Assembly (NCBI GenBank): GCA_037389465.1
Contig: JAZARR010000164.1
Location: 114,501 to 178,500 of the forward strand
Length of the DNA stretch: 64,000 nucleotides
From: Baylisascaris procyonis
Lineage: Eukaryota > Nematoda > Chromadorea > Rhabditida > Ascarididae
Direction of reading: 5' to 3'
Shown piece by piece: positions 11,935-24,800 of this stretch. The position numbers were made by a program, and so were the translations under genes. Numbering within the stretch: position 1 is the stretch's first letter; every line of letters starts with the position of its first letter. The notes under the pieces are model-generated. The model did no database searches and was not told where the DNA came from. It saw only the letters and a program-made list of their open reading frames with translations.

Positions 11935-12538
11935 CTATTCCATTTGCCAAAGTTTCCTCACAGCAACCTCATCAACACTAACATCAATAAAATGAATTAC
12001 GAGTGACATATGGCAACTTTTTTTTTTTTGAAGGTTACTAAATTATTACGCAATATCTAATCACATTTCTTATTCAGTTAATGCAGCATTTAAGCCCTTA
12101 TATTCCTAATTCATCGAACACATTTCTACATTTGGACGAATGTGTTATCGGTTGTAAATTTACTGAAATTTCACATCAAACGAATTTGTTGCTCTGAAGT
12201 ATTCCTGTAACCATATTTTCACACAGTACTAATAACTACAGATAAGAATGACAAGTGGGGCTTGATTAGCTATGTCGAATGCAATCGCCGATTACCGATT
12301 GCGCTGTCCTTATGATTTACCCTGTCGTTGTAGATCTGCTTCCAATAACTGCCTGAGACGAGTTCTTCATTCAGTAAGGTGTCTCTCATCATTCGCTCCG
12401 ATAAGGAGCAGAACGCACTGCTGCGAACAAAATTGAATTTGAAGTTTTTTGCAGATGTTTAAGCTGCACTTACTAGTTTCCGCTGTGCAATTTCTTTTTC
12501 TCCTCATTGATTGACAAGAATGGTTGAAATGAGGGTTT
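11935..12538 (-). CDS. Unrecognised minus-strand gene, 3' part
   Basis: Two exons join in phase: 12538-12474 (acceptor ttttccag, canonical donor gtaagt) and 12420-12321 (acceptor ttcgcag, donor gtaaat). They encode 55 residues including FLSINEEKKKLHSGNY and MMRDTLLNEELVSGSYWKQI. The intron is 53 nt. A short terminal exon at 11977-11935 ending KLWQME and a TAG is a candidate end, but its phase needs one unseen exon between. The 76-codon plus ORF at 11776-12006 is then a shadow. No family recognised. Confidence 0.42.
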
Positions 12539-12699
12539 CTGGAAAAGTGGACAATGCACAATTTTGTGTGCTATCACTTATATTCTTATCGTGAATTTTC
12601 CATTCATTCAGATATTGCATGCCGTCGTTTATTCAATTTGGGATATCTTCCTATCTCTGCTTAATAACATTTCTTATACTATCGTTAATTGGCAGTTGA

Positions 12700-15200
12700 A
12701 AAAAATGAGGCGAGATGGGTACTTATACTTATGCTCTAAACGAAAATTTATATAATGCGCTTAGCTTGAAGCAACCTTCAAAATACTAAATAACATTCCA
12801 TTCATTTCAAATTTCAATATTATCAAGGAAACTAAATCTTTAGTTAGGCGCATATTAGCTGCGCTTTCCTCTTTCTGAAAATAAGTGCAATATTTCAGTA
12901 AAAAAAAGTTTTATGTACGGCATTCAAATAGATCAATTTTATTTTGCGCATATCATCTCTTCTATTCGAAAAAATTATAATCCTTACTAACATAGAGTTA
13001 CGCAATTAGACTAATTGTATAGTGTTATTATTTGTAGTGACGTGAATGATGAAAGCAAAATAATCTGCTCATTGCTGAACTAAATTCTACGCAAGCAGTC
13101 CTCTATACCATAAATGATCGAATATGTTTAGAACATCCGCAAATAATTTCGATATAATTGTGATGATTTCAGTCTAGATGGAACTCGTTAACAAAGGATG
13201 CAAAAATAGTGGAGAAGGGTGGGGGGGGGGGGTTGGGATTAAACCAAAGAGATCTCTAGTGCTCAGATTAAATCATGGTAGCATTCAGTTTTCGGATAAT
13301 TATTCCAACTCAAATGTGGAAAATATTTGCACCAGACAGGTGAAGCATACTGTATATGCAAATGTCACAGCCCTTCTATTCATAAGTGTCAACAGTAATG
13401 ACCATAACGAAGCCTAGACGTTGCTCATAGCGGTGTTCACTTCATAGCGTTCACAATTCTTGTTTTTGTAGATGCATACCAAGTGGTTAGCATTTTCACT
13501 GTAGGTAGGAAGTAAAAGTAAACATTTCGAGTTGTTTCACATTTTAGCTATTCCCCGCTTTGCCTTTCCTATACAATATGCATCCACCATCTGCTCAAAA
13601 TAATTCATTTTTAAATGTCTTTGGGCAGATGAGCGTTTAGAGGAAAATAAAAGCGAAAGAAACGATCACAGCTATATTGTTAGCGCTCTATAATGAATGA
13701 TTTTATTGAGAGACTAAACAGTGAAGGCAGAGGCACTTTCAACGAGCACAATCCAGCAACTAAGATGAAATAAAATCCGGAAAAGATCCGGACAAGCAAC
13801 TAAAATAAAAAAATGGAACTTAAAACACTATTCAAAGCACTGTAATAACGATATTTAATTTGATCAATACTTTTATGGTACAGCAGTTTCCGGCACACGT
13901 TCAACTGTTTTGAATAAGAGATCTTCATTGGGTCCGTTGAATAAAAAATAAATCCCCCTCTGACCGCCCCCCCCTTATGATCAACTCGAAAAAAATCTTA
14001 AATAACAAAAGTTTCAGGAATCATTTCATTTGACCTTTCATCATTATCGCATCAGATCAACACTAATAATGTAGAGAAATATGAAACGTATATTACAAGT
14101 AGCATAATCATCTATCTATAAGATGCACTGAAATATGATAAATTCCACGTGTTCCAACTGCCCATTTTTTCAAGGTGAAACGCTCAGTGAGCACACCTCT
14201 TAAACAATATTGAAATTTTTGGGATATTATCCCAAAAATTGGGCACGAGAAATTCACGAGAAATTTGGCACGAGAAATTCAGATCAAAGACAATGAAGAA
14301 GAAGAGATAAGGAACAAAGTAGGGAATGAATTCGTTGTAAGATGAAAAAGAAAATTTCAGTAAACGACGCGGTGTGTCGAAGATCACCATAAATATTATT
14401 ATATCCCTCTTTCTCATCCCAAATATATCCATAAATAATTCCGATGTAACGCTATTATTAAATATCATTCAATTTTCAATGCTATTATTGAATTACGCAA
14501 TAGTTGTGATAAGGGAGGTAGTCGGCAAAAATAGTTTTCTCAAAAATTCTAATGCATTATTTACATGAGAGGCGACAAAATGAAGAGCGGAAGTTATGAA
14601 ACAACGATGTTTAGCGCCAGTCATTTTCAAGGCTATGACAAGGAGAATTTTTTTGGTCTAGAAATAATGAAACCAAAAATATAAGTCTTCGGCTTCTCTG
14701 TTGCCGGAAATTAGAAGTTTTATTCAGTGAATTTAATGAATGAAGTCTCGAAAGACTCAAAAGCTTTAATATTTCATTTTCATTATATGTTTATGAAATT
14801 GAAGCAACTAATGTTGACATTCACCACTGAAGCACCGTTTCCAGCTTTTCATTTGAGCATTCAATGAGCTATTGAAAACTTTGAAAGAGAATGGCATCAG
14901 CACTATGCAAACGTGAATCATTACTTCCTCTGAGGAAGTGCTTCGAATGCTTTGTGCTTCCACAGCTCAGCTCCAACTGTGATACAATGAGCATAATGTA
15001 GAATGAAAAGTTTCTATCACAGTTTTTACAAGCATTGATCACAGTCTTCTATTACAGTTAAAATAGCACAGAGCTTTAAACCTGAAAATCATGGCAGACT
15101 TGATCATCAAGCCTGATAAATTCTAGTATGATCTGAAACATCACCAACCTTCAAACATGTCATTCTTCAATACCGCCAATTTTCACTGGACTACTGAGAG
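12700..15200. other. Gene-poor stretch
   Basis: No exon with both splice signals and protein-like content was found. It holds short G and C homopolymer runs (near 13209 and 13967), a perfect short palindrome at 14214-14240, and a 36-codon ORF at 14890-14998 (MASALCKRESLLPLRK...) that could be an exon but lacks support. Confidence 0.4.
14214..14281. repeat. 27-nt palindrome plus short direct repeats
   Basis: Bases 14214-14240 form a perfect inverted repeat with 13-nt arms (AATTTTTGGGATA) around one base. Immediately after, GCACGAGAAATT occurs twice, with a shortened CACGAGAAATT-like copy between. Confidence 0.7.
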
Positions 15201-15307
15201 CAATATATCGTAGCATTAAAGCTTCTTGCAGCCAGCTGACCGCTCCCTTCCCCTTTCCCCCCCCCCTCCCCCCCCCAGCACCATTTTTGCCTTCATATAA
15301 TCTGTAG

Positions 15308-15950
15308 ATACGGCAGTAGATGAATTGACCCTTATATCTAACTGCTGGACTAATAGCTGCTCAATCTTTGTTATTATTGGTTTTTTTCGGAAGGTAGCAG
15401 CTATGTTGGGAGCCATGAAAGTATTTCCTAGGTCCGACCGAATTTCGAGGGCACAAATGGAGGACGATATGCCTTGACTATACAAGCAAATGCCCTTCAT
15501 ATTCCGAAAATTCTCTCCGGAAACAAAAACTATCACTGTAGTGACAACAACACTAATATCTGCTCTGTGCTCACTCCCCGTCGCCTACTTCCGGATTATG
15601 ACTTTATGAGGAATGAACTGTCATCTTTTCTATTTGGCACCTCCATATGCAAATGTGCGATGTCGTTGAAAGAGTTTATAAGGTAATCAGAAATGGAACG
15701 CGCATTCATAACGATGCAAAATTATGATTTCATGTATAGTCAAACTCTCAGCAATCGGTTTTACTTGTTCTTCTGTTCAAACACTCGCTAGCTTTATTTT
15801 TGCCTTTGTAAATTACAGGAGATTCAGTAGTGACGTCGATGGCCGTGCACTAAATATTTCAAGAGGCTTAATTTTTTCAGAATTTTAACAGGAAAAAGAA
15901 ATTGGAGATTTACTCAGGATTTCATTTCATCTGTCACTTTAGATAGCTAA
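15308..15950 (+). CDS. Unrecognised gene, 3' exons, possible membrane protein
   Basis: Three exons join in phase: 15308-15431 (acceptor tctgtag; weak donor gtccga), 15542-15682 (acceptor cactgtag, donor gtaatc) and 15881-15950 (acceptor attttttcag, TAA stop). The product has a hydrophobic stretch (SIFVIIGFFRKVAAMLGAMK) in the first exon, a second weaker one (SSFLFGTSICKCAMSLKEFI), and a basic-aromatic tail. The last two exons are the best supported. The first overlaps a 106-codon minus-strand ORF (15216-15536) that is also protein-like, so the strand of that piece is uncertain. It may be the end of a multi-pass membrane protein; family not recognised. Confidence 0.48.
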
Positions 15951-16372
15951 AAATGAACACAAGCGATACTGACCATGTTACAGAGTATTCCAAGATTACA
16001 AGTTGCGTAATCGTCGAGCGGATTGTTTACTTTTTAAAGGGTTATTAGTTTGCCATTGAGAACACATGCAACGATTCGAACGCTCAGTTGAAAAACCCCG
16101 TGATGGAAATTCTTAAAAGTTTGCTGTAACCTGTGTAAAAGATGATTAACTGGGCCTCCGTCTCCGACGACTCTGAAAGCTTATTTGCGTAAAGCTCACG
16201 CGTTTATGCAGAGAAGGCAAAGAAGGAAAGGATCCACCTCAGGCCAACCTCTTCCGAAGAGAGAGATGTGAAAATTACTTCCGCTGCTTTAATTTATGAA
16301 AGAATAGCAATTTCTTAAAGCGATTAAAGCTCTACGTATCAAGGCGGTAATACGTAAATTTTCATTTTTCAG

Positions 16373-16570
16373 CGTGATTGCACTCATATTTTATTTTCTC
16401 TTCACGGCGTCTTATTCCAAAGATATGACCTCATTGAAAACTTTGAAGCATCTCACCACAAAGCTAAAAAATGTCCGACTTTATTCACTAAAACCTCCCT
16501 TTTCACTGAACTTGCCTGCCTGTGTTAAATGCTTTAAATTATGGTATTTGTTGGGGAAGCTCGAGCACAG
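16373..16570 (+). CDS. Candidate internal exon with a membrane segment
   Basis: A strong acceptor (catttttcag) and donor (cacag|gtaaat) bound a 198-nt frame starting with one extra base and ending in phase 2. It encodes a hydrophobic start (VIALIFYFLFTASYS) and a Lys/Leu-rich body. A second frame from the same acceptor is open for 50 codons and also protein-like. The phase-2 end would join the exon at 18674, but the link is unproven. Confidence 0.32.
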
Positions 16571-16895
16571 GTAAATGGGAAGAAAAAACACAAATAAATC
16601 TAGCGTTTCAAAAAATTTAAAGCAGCTGCAAATATAGCCATGCTAATAAAATGAACTTTTTTGATGCGTGATATCATCCATTTATAGTGGCTTACTTAGT
16701 GCAGTACTTTGTATGCAAATTAGCGAAAACAGTTTCAAGTAGTGCAGCAAATCTTCACCAACAATGTCAATCACCATCACCAACGGCAATGACTGAATTC
16801 CCTCAGCTATACTTTATGCTTTATGTTAGTAGTGCGCACAGGTAGAGAGTGATGAAAGATAGGTGAGGGAGAGGAATTGAAGCAGTATTGATAAT

Positions 16896-16939
16896 TGACC
16901 GACCGAATTTTGCTCGAAAATCAAAAATTCGGTCGGTCA
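16896..16939. repeat. Hairpin-forming inverted repeat
   Basis: Arms TGACCGACCGAATTTTG and its complement (one extra A) flank a loop of about 9 nt. GC-rich arms in AT-rich DNA make it a strong potential stem; it may be the tip of a small inverted-repeat element. Confidence 0.7.
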
Positions 16940-17176
16940 GGTGAATTTGCCGATCGCAAGAAATTTGATCGGTTATGGCAATGGGGCAAATGCGATAGCA
17001 CCTTCACCTGGTGTTATAAATAATAAATAAATCGAGCGAGCTTTCAATTTTTGATTGCTAAGATCATTGAAGCAACAATTTCCAAAGTTCGGCCCATCAA
17101 CTGTTTTTTGCCTAACTAACTATAGTCTAAAACAAGCACGGCCTGTTGAGCACTGTTTGGTGCATTCCACCTTCAT

Positions 17177-17332
17177 TCAAGAGAGCTGCTTCTGCACAGA
17201 TGCTTTTGATACATCTAGAGAATCGAGCTGCCGTTCAGCATCTGACTCATTCGTCAACTCGTCGAACACCTCGAGATTACTTGCAGCAATGCTGTTGGAG
17301 CGGTCATCCACTAATTGCCTGGAGGAGCTCAT
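17177..17332 (-). CDS. Candidate acidic Ser-rich exon
   Basis: A minus-strand frame begins with ATG directly after a ctctttcag acceptor (possible SL site) and runs 51 residues to TGA. It is Ser/Asp/Glu-rich and disordered-looking (for example SNLEVFDELTNESDAERQL). A shift of one base at the end would extend it to a tail ending VLNRPCLF, hinting at a frameshift. Two plus-strand frames over the same bases are also open, so the call is weak. Confidence 0.28.
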   Translation of the reverse strand: MSSSRQLVDDRSNSIAASNLEVFDELTNESDAERQLDSLDVSKASVQKQLS

Positions 17333-18673
17333 CTGAAAGAGGAAAATCTCTTTATGGCAATGATGAACTAATTTCAAATGATGCTATTCACCCTAAAATT
17401 CATTTTAACGAAAAACAAAGCATGTGCGTTTCGAAATTAATGTGAAAAATTTTGTAAGTTTTTATCGAAAAAGAAATTTCGTTCTTAGAAATCTTTCACG
17501 GTTCGCATGAAAATTTTCTTTCCTGCTTTTGAAAATTTTTTGTGCTTCCTCTTTTCGGCTCATAAAATGCCAAAATTAAATGCACCGCGGTAGTAGTATG
17601 AAAATATTTTTTTGAATGGTCACTATGAAAAACAACTTGCATAAAATATATTCACTCGAACAACAAAAAGTGATATCATGAGGAGATGAAAGTATACAAT
17701 ACTACCTTCATTTAGCCATTTCCACACAGAAAACATCACATTTGTAGCGATTTTCAGTTGCATTAAGATAACGATATCCAGGAGGAAACTGGTATTTCTT
17801 CATTTATAACAGGAATTTACACAATAGGAAAGTGGCCTACGCCACTTGATTTCAGCTAGACTTCGGTAATTTTGTTCCGCATATCGGTTTGGTGGGGATT
17901 GATATGTGACTAAAAACGGATTTAGTTACCATTCGTTTAAAGTCAAAAATGTGATCGGCGGACTTTTGATACGAGGTGGATATTTGTTCAAAGCATGTGT
18001 TCGCATTATGTGGAACAGATGAAAGCTAAATGGTCACCGCTATTCGCTCTTCTCGAAAGATATTCGCTCTTCTTAGAGCGGAAATTATTTTGCCGAAACG
18101 ATATACAGATAATTGTTTTTGTACATGTATCTGCTTATTTCGACGTTTAATTAACGTTTACTTGGTCAACCGCTTACTTTGTTGCCACGCCAACCGAAAT
18201 TTGTATTTTAATTTACGATATGTTCAATTTTACTCCGTCATTGGGTCGTTTAATTAGCAGACAAAGTAAATGTTATAACTGCGTTGTAGGTCGCCTGTTT
18301 GCGGTAGTGAATTGCTTAACGTCAATTCGTATAATTTTGCATGCTTAACGGCAATTGATTTATTGTCAGTCCAGTTTGGCTTTCCAAAAAAATATATTTC
18401 ACTGTTTGACTCAAGCGTCTATTAGAAGTGATCATTTTTGATGAAGTTTCTAACTGTTTTTGCAACTATTTATTAGTAAAATCACTTTTTAAAGTTGCTG
18501 AAGTTGATAAGCTATGCAAATACTTCGTCACGACTAAACTATTGAAGTGATCCCGTATGGAAAAGATGTAAAGAACAATTATTTCACCTAATATGGTTTA
18601 TATAACTTAACGTTTATAGCCGTGAAAATTTGTGCTTTGAAATGTTGAGCAAAATGTGAGATTTTTCTTGCAG

Positions 18674-18794
18674 CGGAAACAGCGGTGCAATCAACTGCTG
18701 CGATTTGAAGCCAACTCATTATAAAGACCTTGGAGGAGTCAATAACTTGGAGTCGATTATGCGCAATGTTGAAGTTCCAATAGGAACTCTCTGA
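18674..18794 (+). CDS. Unrecognised terminal exon
   Basis: After a strong acceptor (tttttcttgcag) a frame with one leading base encodes 39 residues to TGA, containing NSGAINCCDLKPTHYKDLGG. The adjacent Cys pair and charge balance look like real coding DNA. The previous exon must end in phase 2; the exon ending at 16570 fits. Confidence 0.42.
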
Positions 18795-19137
18795 ATCAAC
18801 ACTATAGCAATAACAGTGGAGGCAGAAGGTGCATTATGACTGTATTTTTCATCAACACACTTCTACATTACCAGCGATAAGCAGTTTCGCTTTTTACTGA
18901 GGAATTTAGCGTTGAAATACTGCAATGCATCACTTCTTAGACTACTCTTGATTGAGAAAGTGAGCATAATTAAGCATGCCTTCGTTTTCAGAAGGTGTTT
19001 CATACTGCACAAACTTAAGTACATTACTTCTCAAATACTCAAGCATTACAATATTAAAAACTGACTGTTATGTGGATCAAGGAATTTTCACCACCTTATT
19101 AACTGTTCAAGACTTGACATTTTATTAGCTGATTAAG

Positions 19138-19449
19138 CCTCGATGCACTCGCCATCTTGCATCGGTACAGTGGGAAAGTAGTTGATGCATCGCGGCTACC
19201 TTCCTATGAAGGACGCTTGCGAATAACAGATGCAGTCAAAAGTTGAATCCAGGAGGATCATAATAGACTTAGTTGGGATATTACAGATGTCACATGCTCG
19301 TATGAATTTTCACTTCCCACACACTCCAAACTGTTTTCAGATCATTACTCACAGAAAGATATCTGAAAAACGAACATGCTTCTTTATTAAAAGAGCAACC
19401 AGAATCACGAACAAATTTGGCGGTTTCACTGAAACTTATTATCTCATAG
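19138..19449 (+). CDS. Two exon-like stretches, relation unclear
   Basis: At 19138-19246 a frame encodes 35 residues to TGA (contains ILHRYSGKVVDASRLPSYEG). At 19341-19449, after a ctgttttcag acceptor, another encodes 35 residues to TAG (contains LTERYLKNEHASLLKEQPES). Both are charge-balanced and coding-like, but each ends in a stop, so they are alternative 3' ends or separate genes. A third frame of the second piece is also open. No family recognised. Confidence 0.3.
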
Positions 19450-19499
19450 AGGGCCAAACTGCTTCTGTTGTGTTCGAGCGATGAGCATACCGTTGATTT

Positions 19500-21790
19500 A
19501 TAGCAGATGTCTTTCCTTCAATTAGAGGAAGATGGTCATTGATTCCTGACGCTGTTTCTCTGTGCTTAGGTATTTGTCTGTGCTAACTGCGGTGATCTAA
19601 CTTTATTTCTTGAACTATCAGAATCAAGTGAAAACTTGCTGGATTAGATCTAGATCGGGGAAATGCCGTTCCCATTACGAAACTTTTGCCGCACTAGAAT
19701 ATAAAGCCTCCCAGCACAGAAAAATGAATTTTATCGAATGACTTCGGTGGCAGTACAGTCAGATGAAAGAAACTATGAACGTGATAATTTTCAGTCGGCT
19801 GGAAAATGTGGCCAAAGAACGTTTCATGCCTCGAAACGCTTCATGAATCTTGCAATGAACTGTGTTCCCGTTTCACTTCTTTGACTAATTTTACGTTTGC
19901 TTATTAAGGTTTCCGACAATCTCTGCGACTAAATGAAGGTTCATTTCTTCCATTCAGCTCTTTCCTGAAAATATCGCCCAGATATAACTTCTTCCTCCCC
20001 TCTCCCACCGCTCGTTCAACATTAGTGAAATTTGTTTTTCACTGGAAGAGCTAAAAGCCTAGAAATCACAAGTAGTCACTCTTTCACAAGTTATTTCACT
20101 CAATGATCACTCACAAAGGCACCAAATGTCTCTGCAAGGAAATTAAAAATCAAAAGTTCGGAAACCTAATGCTCCGCCGTTAAATGTTGACGAATTTACA
20201 CATCACTCAGACAATACTGAATTTCGAAAGGTCGAATTACACCAAAAGAAAAACTAGCACAGTACGAAGTAATTATTTCCGCATACTAACACCAATGTCA
20301 CAAATACCTTTGAATGACATTGGCTCGATATAACGGATTGATAATAAAGAGCGATTAACTACCGAACGCCAAAACTATCAACTTAAAACATTCAGCAAGG
20401 ATACTAGATAAGAAAGCATTTGCATTTGCATATAATGCGTAAGAACATGAAATCGCATGGAAGGTATGACTGGTGGAAAGGAAGGAAGTGAATGAAAAGC
20501 TGAAGATTCCTTTTTCTATTCCTTTAAGGTTTGAGTAAAAAATAGCTGTTTGAAACTGTCACGAATTGCTAATTTTTTCATTTTTTATTGACCGTAAAGA
20601 TGCGTGGAATCTCACATACGCGTGTGAAAAACAACTTGTTTGCTACCGTCATCTGAATCCCTCTCTCAATCGCATACGAGTCGTATTAGAGGCGGCTCGT
20701 TTCGTGCGCTGTCCAGGATGGAGCGCATTGCTTCGCCGTTGTCGCCCTCAGCCCTTCTTCAATGCTTACTCAGTCCCATCTGTGTGCAAAGCGAGAGAGA
20801 AATCTGACGATCTCCACTAATTCACTCGACAGAATATACGTATAACTGCTTTCATGGAGCTACAGCACGAGGTCCTCTCAAAACCTTTTTTCCAATACTC
20901 GGAGGCGGAGATTTATTTCACGCGGTCAAGTAAAGGATATGAGCGAATGCGCCATTTCCGCCAAATCGGCGCTGTTAGCGACTGTGCATTTCCCGTTATC
21001 GCTGTCTGTCGCGTCGCTCTTTTCAAGTTTTTTCTCCCCTTATGCGACGATATGCTCCTCACTGCACTGATCTGAATCAGTGAAGTTAAAGAATTAAAGG
21101 TCAAGAGCTAAAACCGAATCTAGAACAATCAGAAAGCAAAGAATGCGTCGCTTAGAAAATTAAAAAAAAAATCGGAATTTAAACCGCTCTCGACTGAACA
21201 TATCGTTTATCATCTGAAGTCAAAAAGAAAAATCGAATCGTAGTTGGATTGCATCGTCGTTACTGAACTACTGTATGAGGCAAAATAGTACTGCATGGAT
21301 TTTCGCACCAAATTTGATCAGATATGTTGACTTCTTCATGCCCCACAAACAATAACGTAAATCCCTTGACATGTTCTGTTACGAAACCGAACGCTGCGAA
21401 AAATTTGCAGTGAAAAACTTTTTCCAGAAACAAATTTATGCAAATGCGCCAGCATGCTGCTAAAATTATAAAGGTCGAACGGAAATCGATTGGGAATGTC
21501 ACTCGACGTCGTAGATGACACTTAGCAAATTTTATCACAGTGGATGGGTCGAGAACTGAAAGTATCGAAGTTACAAACACGTAGATCTATGCGCACAGGC
21601 ATGACCTCATCACAAAAGGGCTTTGCAGAAGTTTATAAAATGTGTTCAGACGATTAATATTCGTCTCTGTGAAAAAGAGCAGTTCATGAAAGGAGTTGTG
21701 ATTTGAAAGTGCAAAGTCATAGTCATATTTTACTAGGAAATCGATCGCTTCTTCATATCTCTAGCCAAAAATTGATACCTAAATTTTTGC
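19500..21790. other. Stretch without a supported gene; GC-richer patch
   Basis: Apart from a GC-richer patch at about 20640-21060 with several overlapping open frames (20566-20820 and 20854-21075 plus; 20913-21104 minus), nothing has splice signals. The patch may be a promoter or CpG-like region. Confidence 0.35.
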
Positions 21791-21856
21791 TTTCAGAATT
21801 TTATTGTGACAGTGCCCGCTAAATCGAATATTCTTGCCGTATCGCGAAACGAGACA

Positions 21857-24800
21857 ATGACGAATTGCACTTATACAGCCGATGGCATCATTTGTGGTAA
21901 TTTGTTAATGTGATGTCGAATTGTTTTTCCTGTTCTATAGTTAAAGTCTTATAAAGAAATTAAGTTAATTCGTTAAATTAAATCCTCATCCACACTGAGA
22001 CATACATATGGTTCTATTAAAGAATGCTTCATAGATAATGCTTGTATGTTTGTGAAGAAATTTATTCACTTACTCATTTCAATATCCGGAACACTGAAGC
22101 AGACATTAAGCAAGCGGAAAAAGTCAGATAATGCATAATTTAAAAAAACCATGATGAAAGGAAAACCCATTAATGAGGGAAACAAAACAGTAGCCAAAAA
22201 ACGATGAATGGTGCATGTTAAAATGAGCGTCTTTGCAGCTGCATTCTTCAAGAGTTTTTTCAATCGTTTCACCGTCGCCACATATCCTTTCCTCTTGACT
22301 TCAGCGCTATTTGTTATGTATCTTTCTTTCTTCGTTGTACAACGCAAGGATATAATCAATCTTTATACTATTAATGTATATGTACCAATGATAATATTAG
22401 CTATCGCACAACTAATATTCCATATTCAGCATTATTTGTCTTACTACGGCATTAAGAGCAAATTGGCAATGTGAGTTCCGGAATTCATATGTTACTATCA
22501 CCAATATTTTGAATGCTTATGCAGTTGAAATTGCTATTTTATCGAACGGATGAGGGAATTCAGCTTGCAAAAGTCTTTTCTTGACCGCTAACTTTACTCA
22601 CACTGATGATTTGAACAAAAAAAGCGCAAATAATTAGAAAACTATAGAACTTTTAAAATGAAAAAAATATTTTCTATGTAGATTTAAGCTCTTAAAGATT
22701 ATTTTGGGTAATTCAAACGAAAACTTGCAATTTTTTTGGGATGGAGGAAAACTCTGAAAAAAGCGAGCAACTCTGCGTTCGTTCACTAAAAGAAATGTGC
22801 TGGATGTCATGCGATTCGCTTTGTTTCACGCACCGTTATGAATCATTTGCAGGAATATTACACTTCGCATTGTCCTGTTTTGTGATGCTTTTAATATTAT
22901 CAACTTCAGAGCCTTATCAATTGTGCTGCTTATTTCAATCTACTGCCTATATCGTTTTCCACTTGCACATAAGTGCTACTTCAACTTAAAGTAGGTTCTT
23001 GTTGTTGATCACGTAGCGCATGCAACAACATTCGCCTTTCTGTAACAAGTTCTTCTCTTGGCAAAGAAATTCATTATTTAAAATCGTTGTAAGTTTGCAT
23101 ATGCAAAGCGCATTATTGCAGCATCGCTTCTTTTTGCCCGCTTAGATGTTGGCCAGCTGTCTGTGCGTCTGTGTGGCCAGTATGTTCCATGTGGGACTGA
23201 ATATGATTCAGCTTCGAAATTTACTGAATTTAATATATAAAAGTGATCATGTGAATATTCTTTCCTGCTACTTCAAGAGCACTGAACATAGTTGCTTTGA
23301 TTTTAATGTGTTCAAAAGGTTGCATACATTTCGAATGGATCAATTTTTTCACACGAACTCGTATCATAGCGACAGTTAGTTCGCAAATGACAAATATTTT
23401 ATGCAAAACTTGGGGGTTATGTTTATTTATGAAACTGCTTGGTCTGCTAAGCGGAATGCAAAGGCGCATATGTTGTAAGCACATCCTTCACGGTTGTTTA
23501 CTTGTTGTGCTAATAATACACGCATCTATTACACGTTTTATGAGTTTATGACAAGTGTGGAGATGTATTCGAAGAGCTGACACGGTATATGCTTACGCTA
23601 TCTCTTTATAGGAATAAGCGATTTCGAGAATTACCAATGCACTTGAAGCATGAGCAATAATACATTCATGACTCGATATAGATCCGTATGAGAACTAGTT
23701 TTAATTCACCTAATTCTCTTTTATCTGCTATTTCGGTTTCTCCAACCGATATTTTCAGTTCATTCAATTAAGTTTTTTCTCCATTTAACTTTGATTTCAA
23801 TTTTTCTCATCTTCTTATGTGTAAACGCCTTCGATGTAAACTCTATTTCGAGGTACGCTTTTATCCGTTCATATCCCCACTGTTGACATATGTTACCAAA
23901 ATACACATGCAACTGCATTGAACAGTTTATGCCGAATATCATTTGCACCATGGGACATTCGCATTTCAACACGTGTCGCAGTTATCGCCGCCGAAGACAG
24001 TTCCGTCTCGGACAACTGCGCCTCGTTACTTTTGAGTTCTGAGCACTAGCGTTGCAAAATGCTTTTGACGGACGATTGCACAAAACTAGTTGTCGCGGAT
24101 ATTTGGATCAGTGGGAATTACAAATTAGATATTTGTGCCACTGTACTATCGCGTAAATTCATCTTGCACAATTGCCCATAAGTAGCATCGTCGACAAAAG
24201 TACCCATAAAATCGTCAATTTCGGTTGGAAGTTGATTCCATCAGAATGCAGCATGATAAGCAAGAATCGCGAGTAGCAACAACTTAACTGTGACAAACAT
24301 GTGAAAATGATGACGCAAGTCGTTGATTCCTGGTTACTTACTTACAAAAACGTAAACAGGATATACAAAGTTGAGAATCCGAAGTGCAGGAAATCCTGGC
24401 TGCATAATAATGGAAAGCATTCGCCCCTCTATGCCCATAAACAAGGACAACAAGAAAACGACTAAAAGCACTGAATCCAGGAGAAGCAAATATCTGAGTG
24501 GTAATTTTAGGAAAACCTGTCGCCCCAACGTATCGTTTCTGAGTTTGATCCCCTGCAGTGTTGAGATAGAATTGTACCCGATCACATTACACAAAAAAAA
24601 AAGATTCTCTGAGAAAGAACTTTCGTGCCACAAGGGAATTTCAACGCTCATATTTTTCAATTCACTCTAGCTGGCCATAAAAGCCAATAAACGATTTTCT
24701 CATCCAACGAAATCTGCCACTAGTGGCAATAAAAGTAAGGGCTCTTATGAACGCGAATGACACTATTTGGGTTAGACCTAGGTTTTCGACAAACTTCGGC

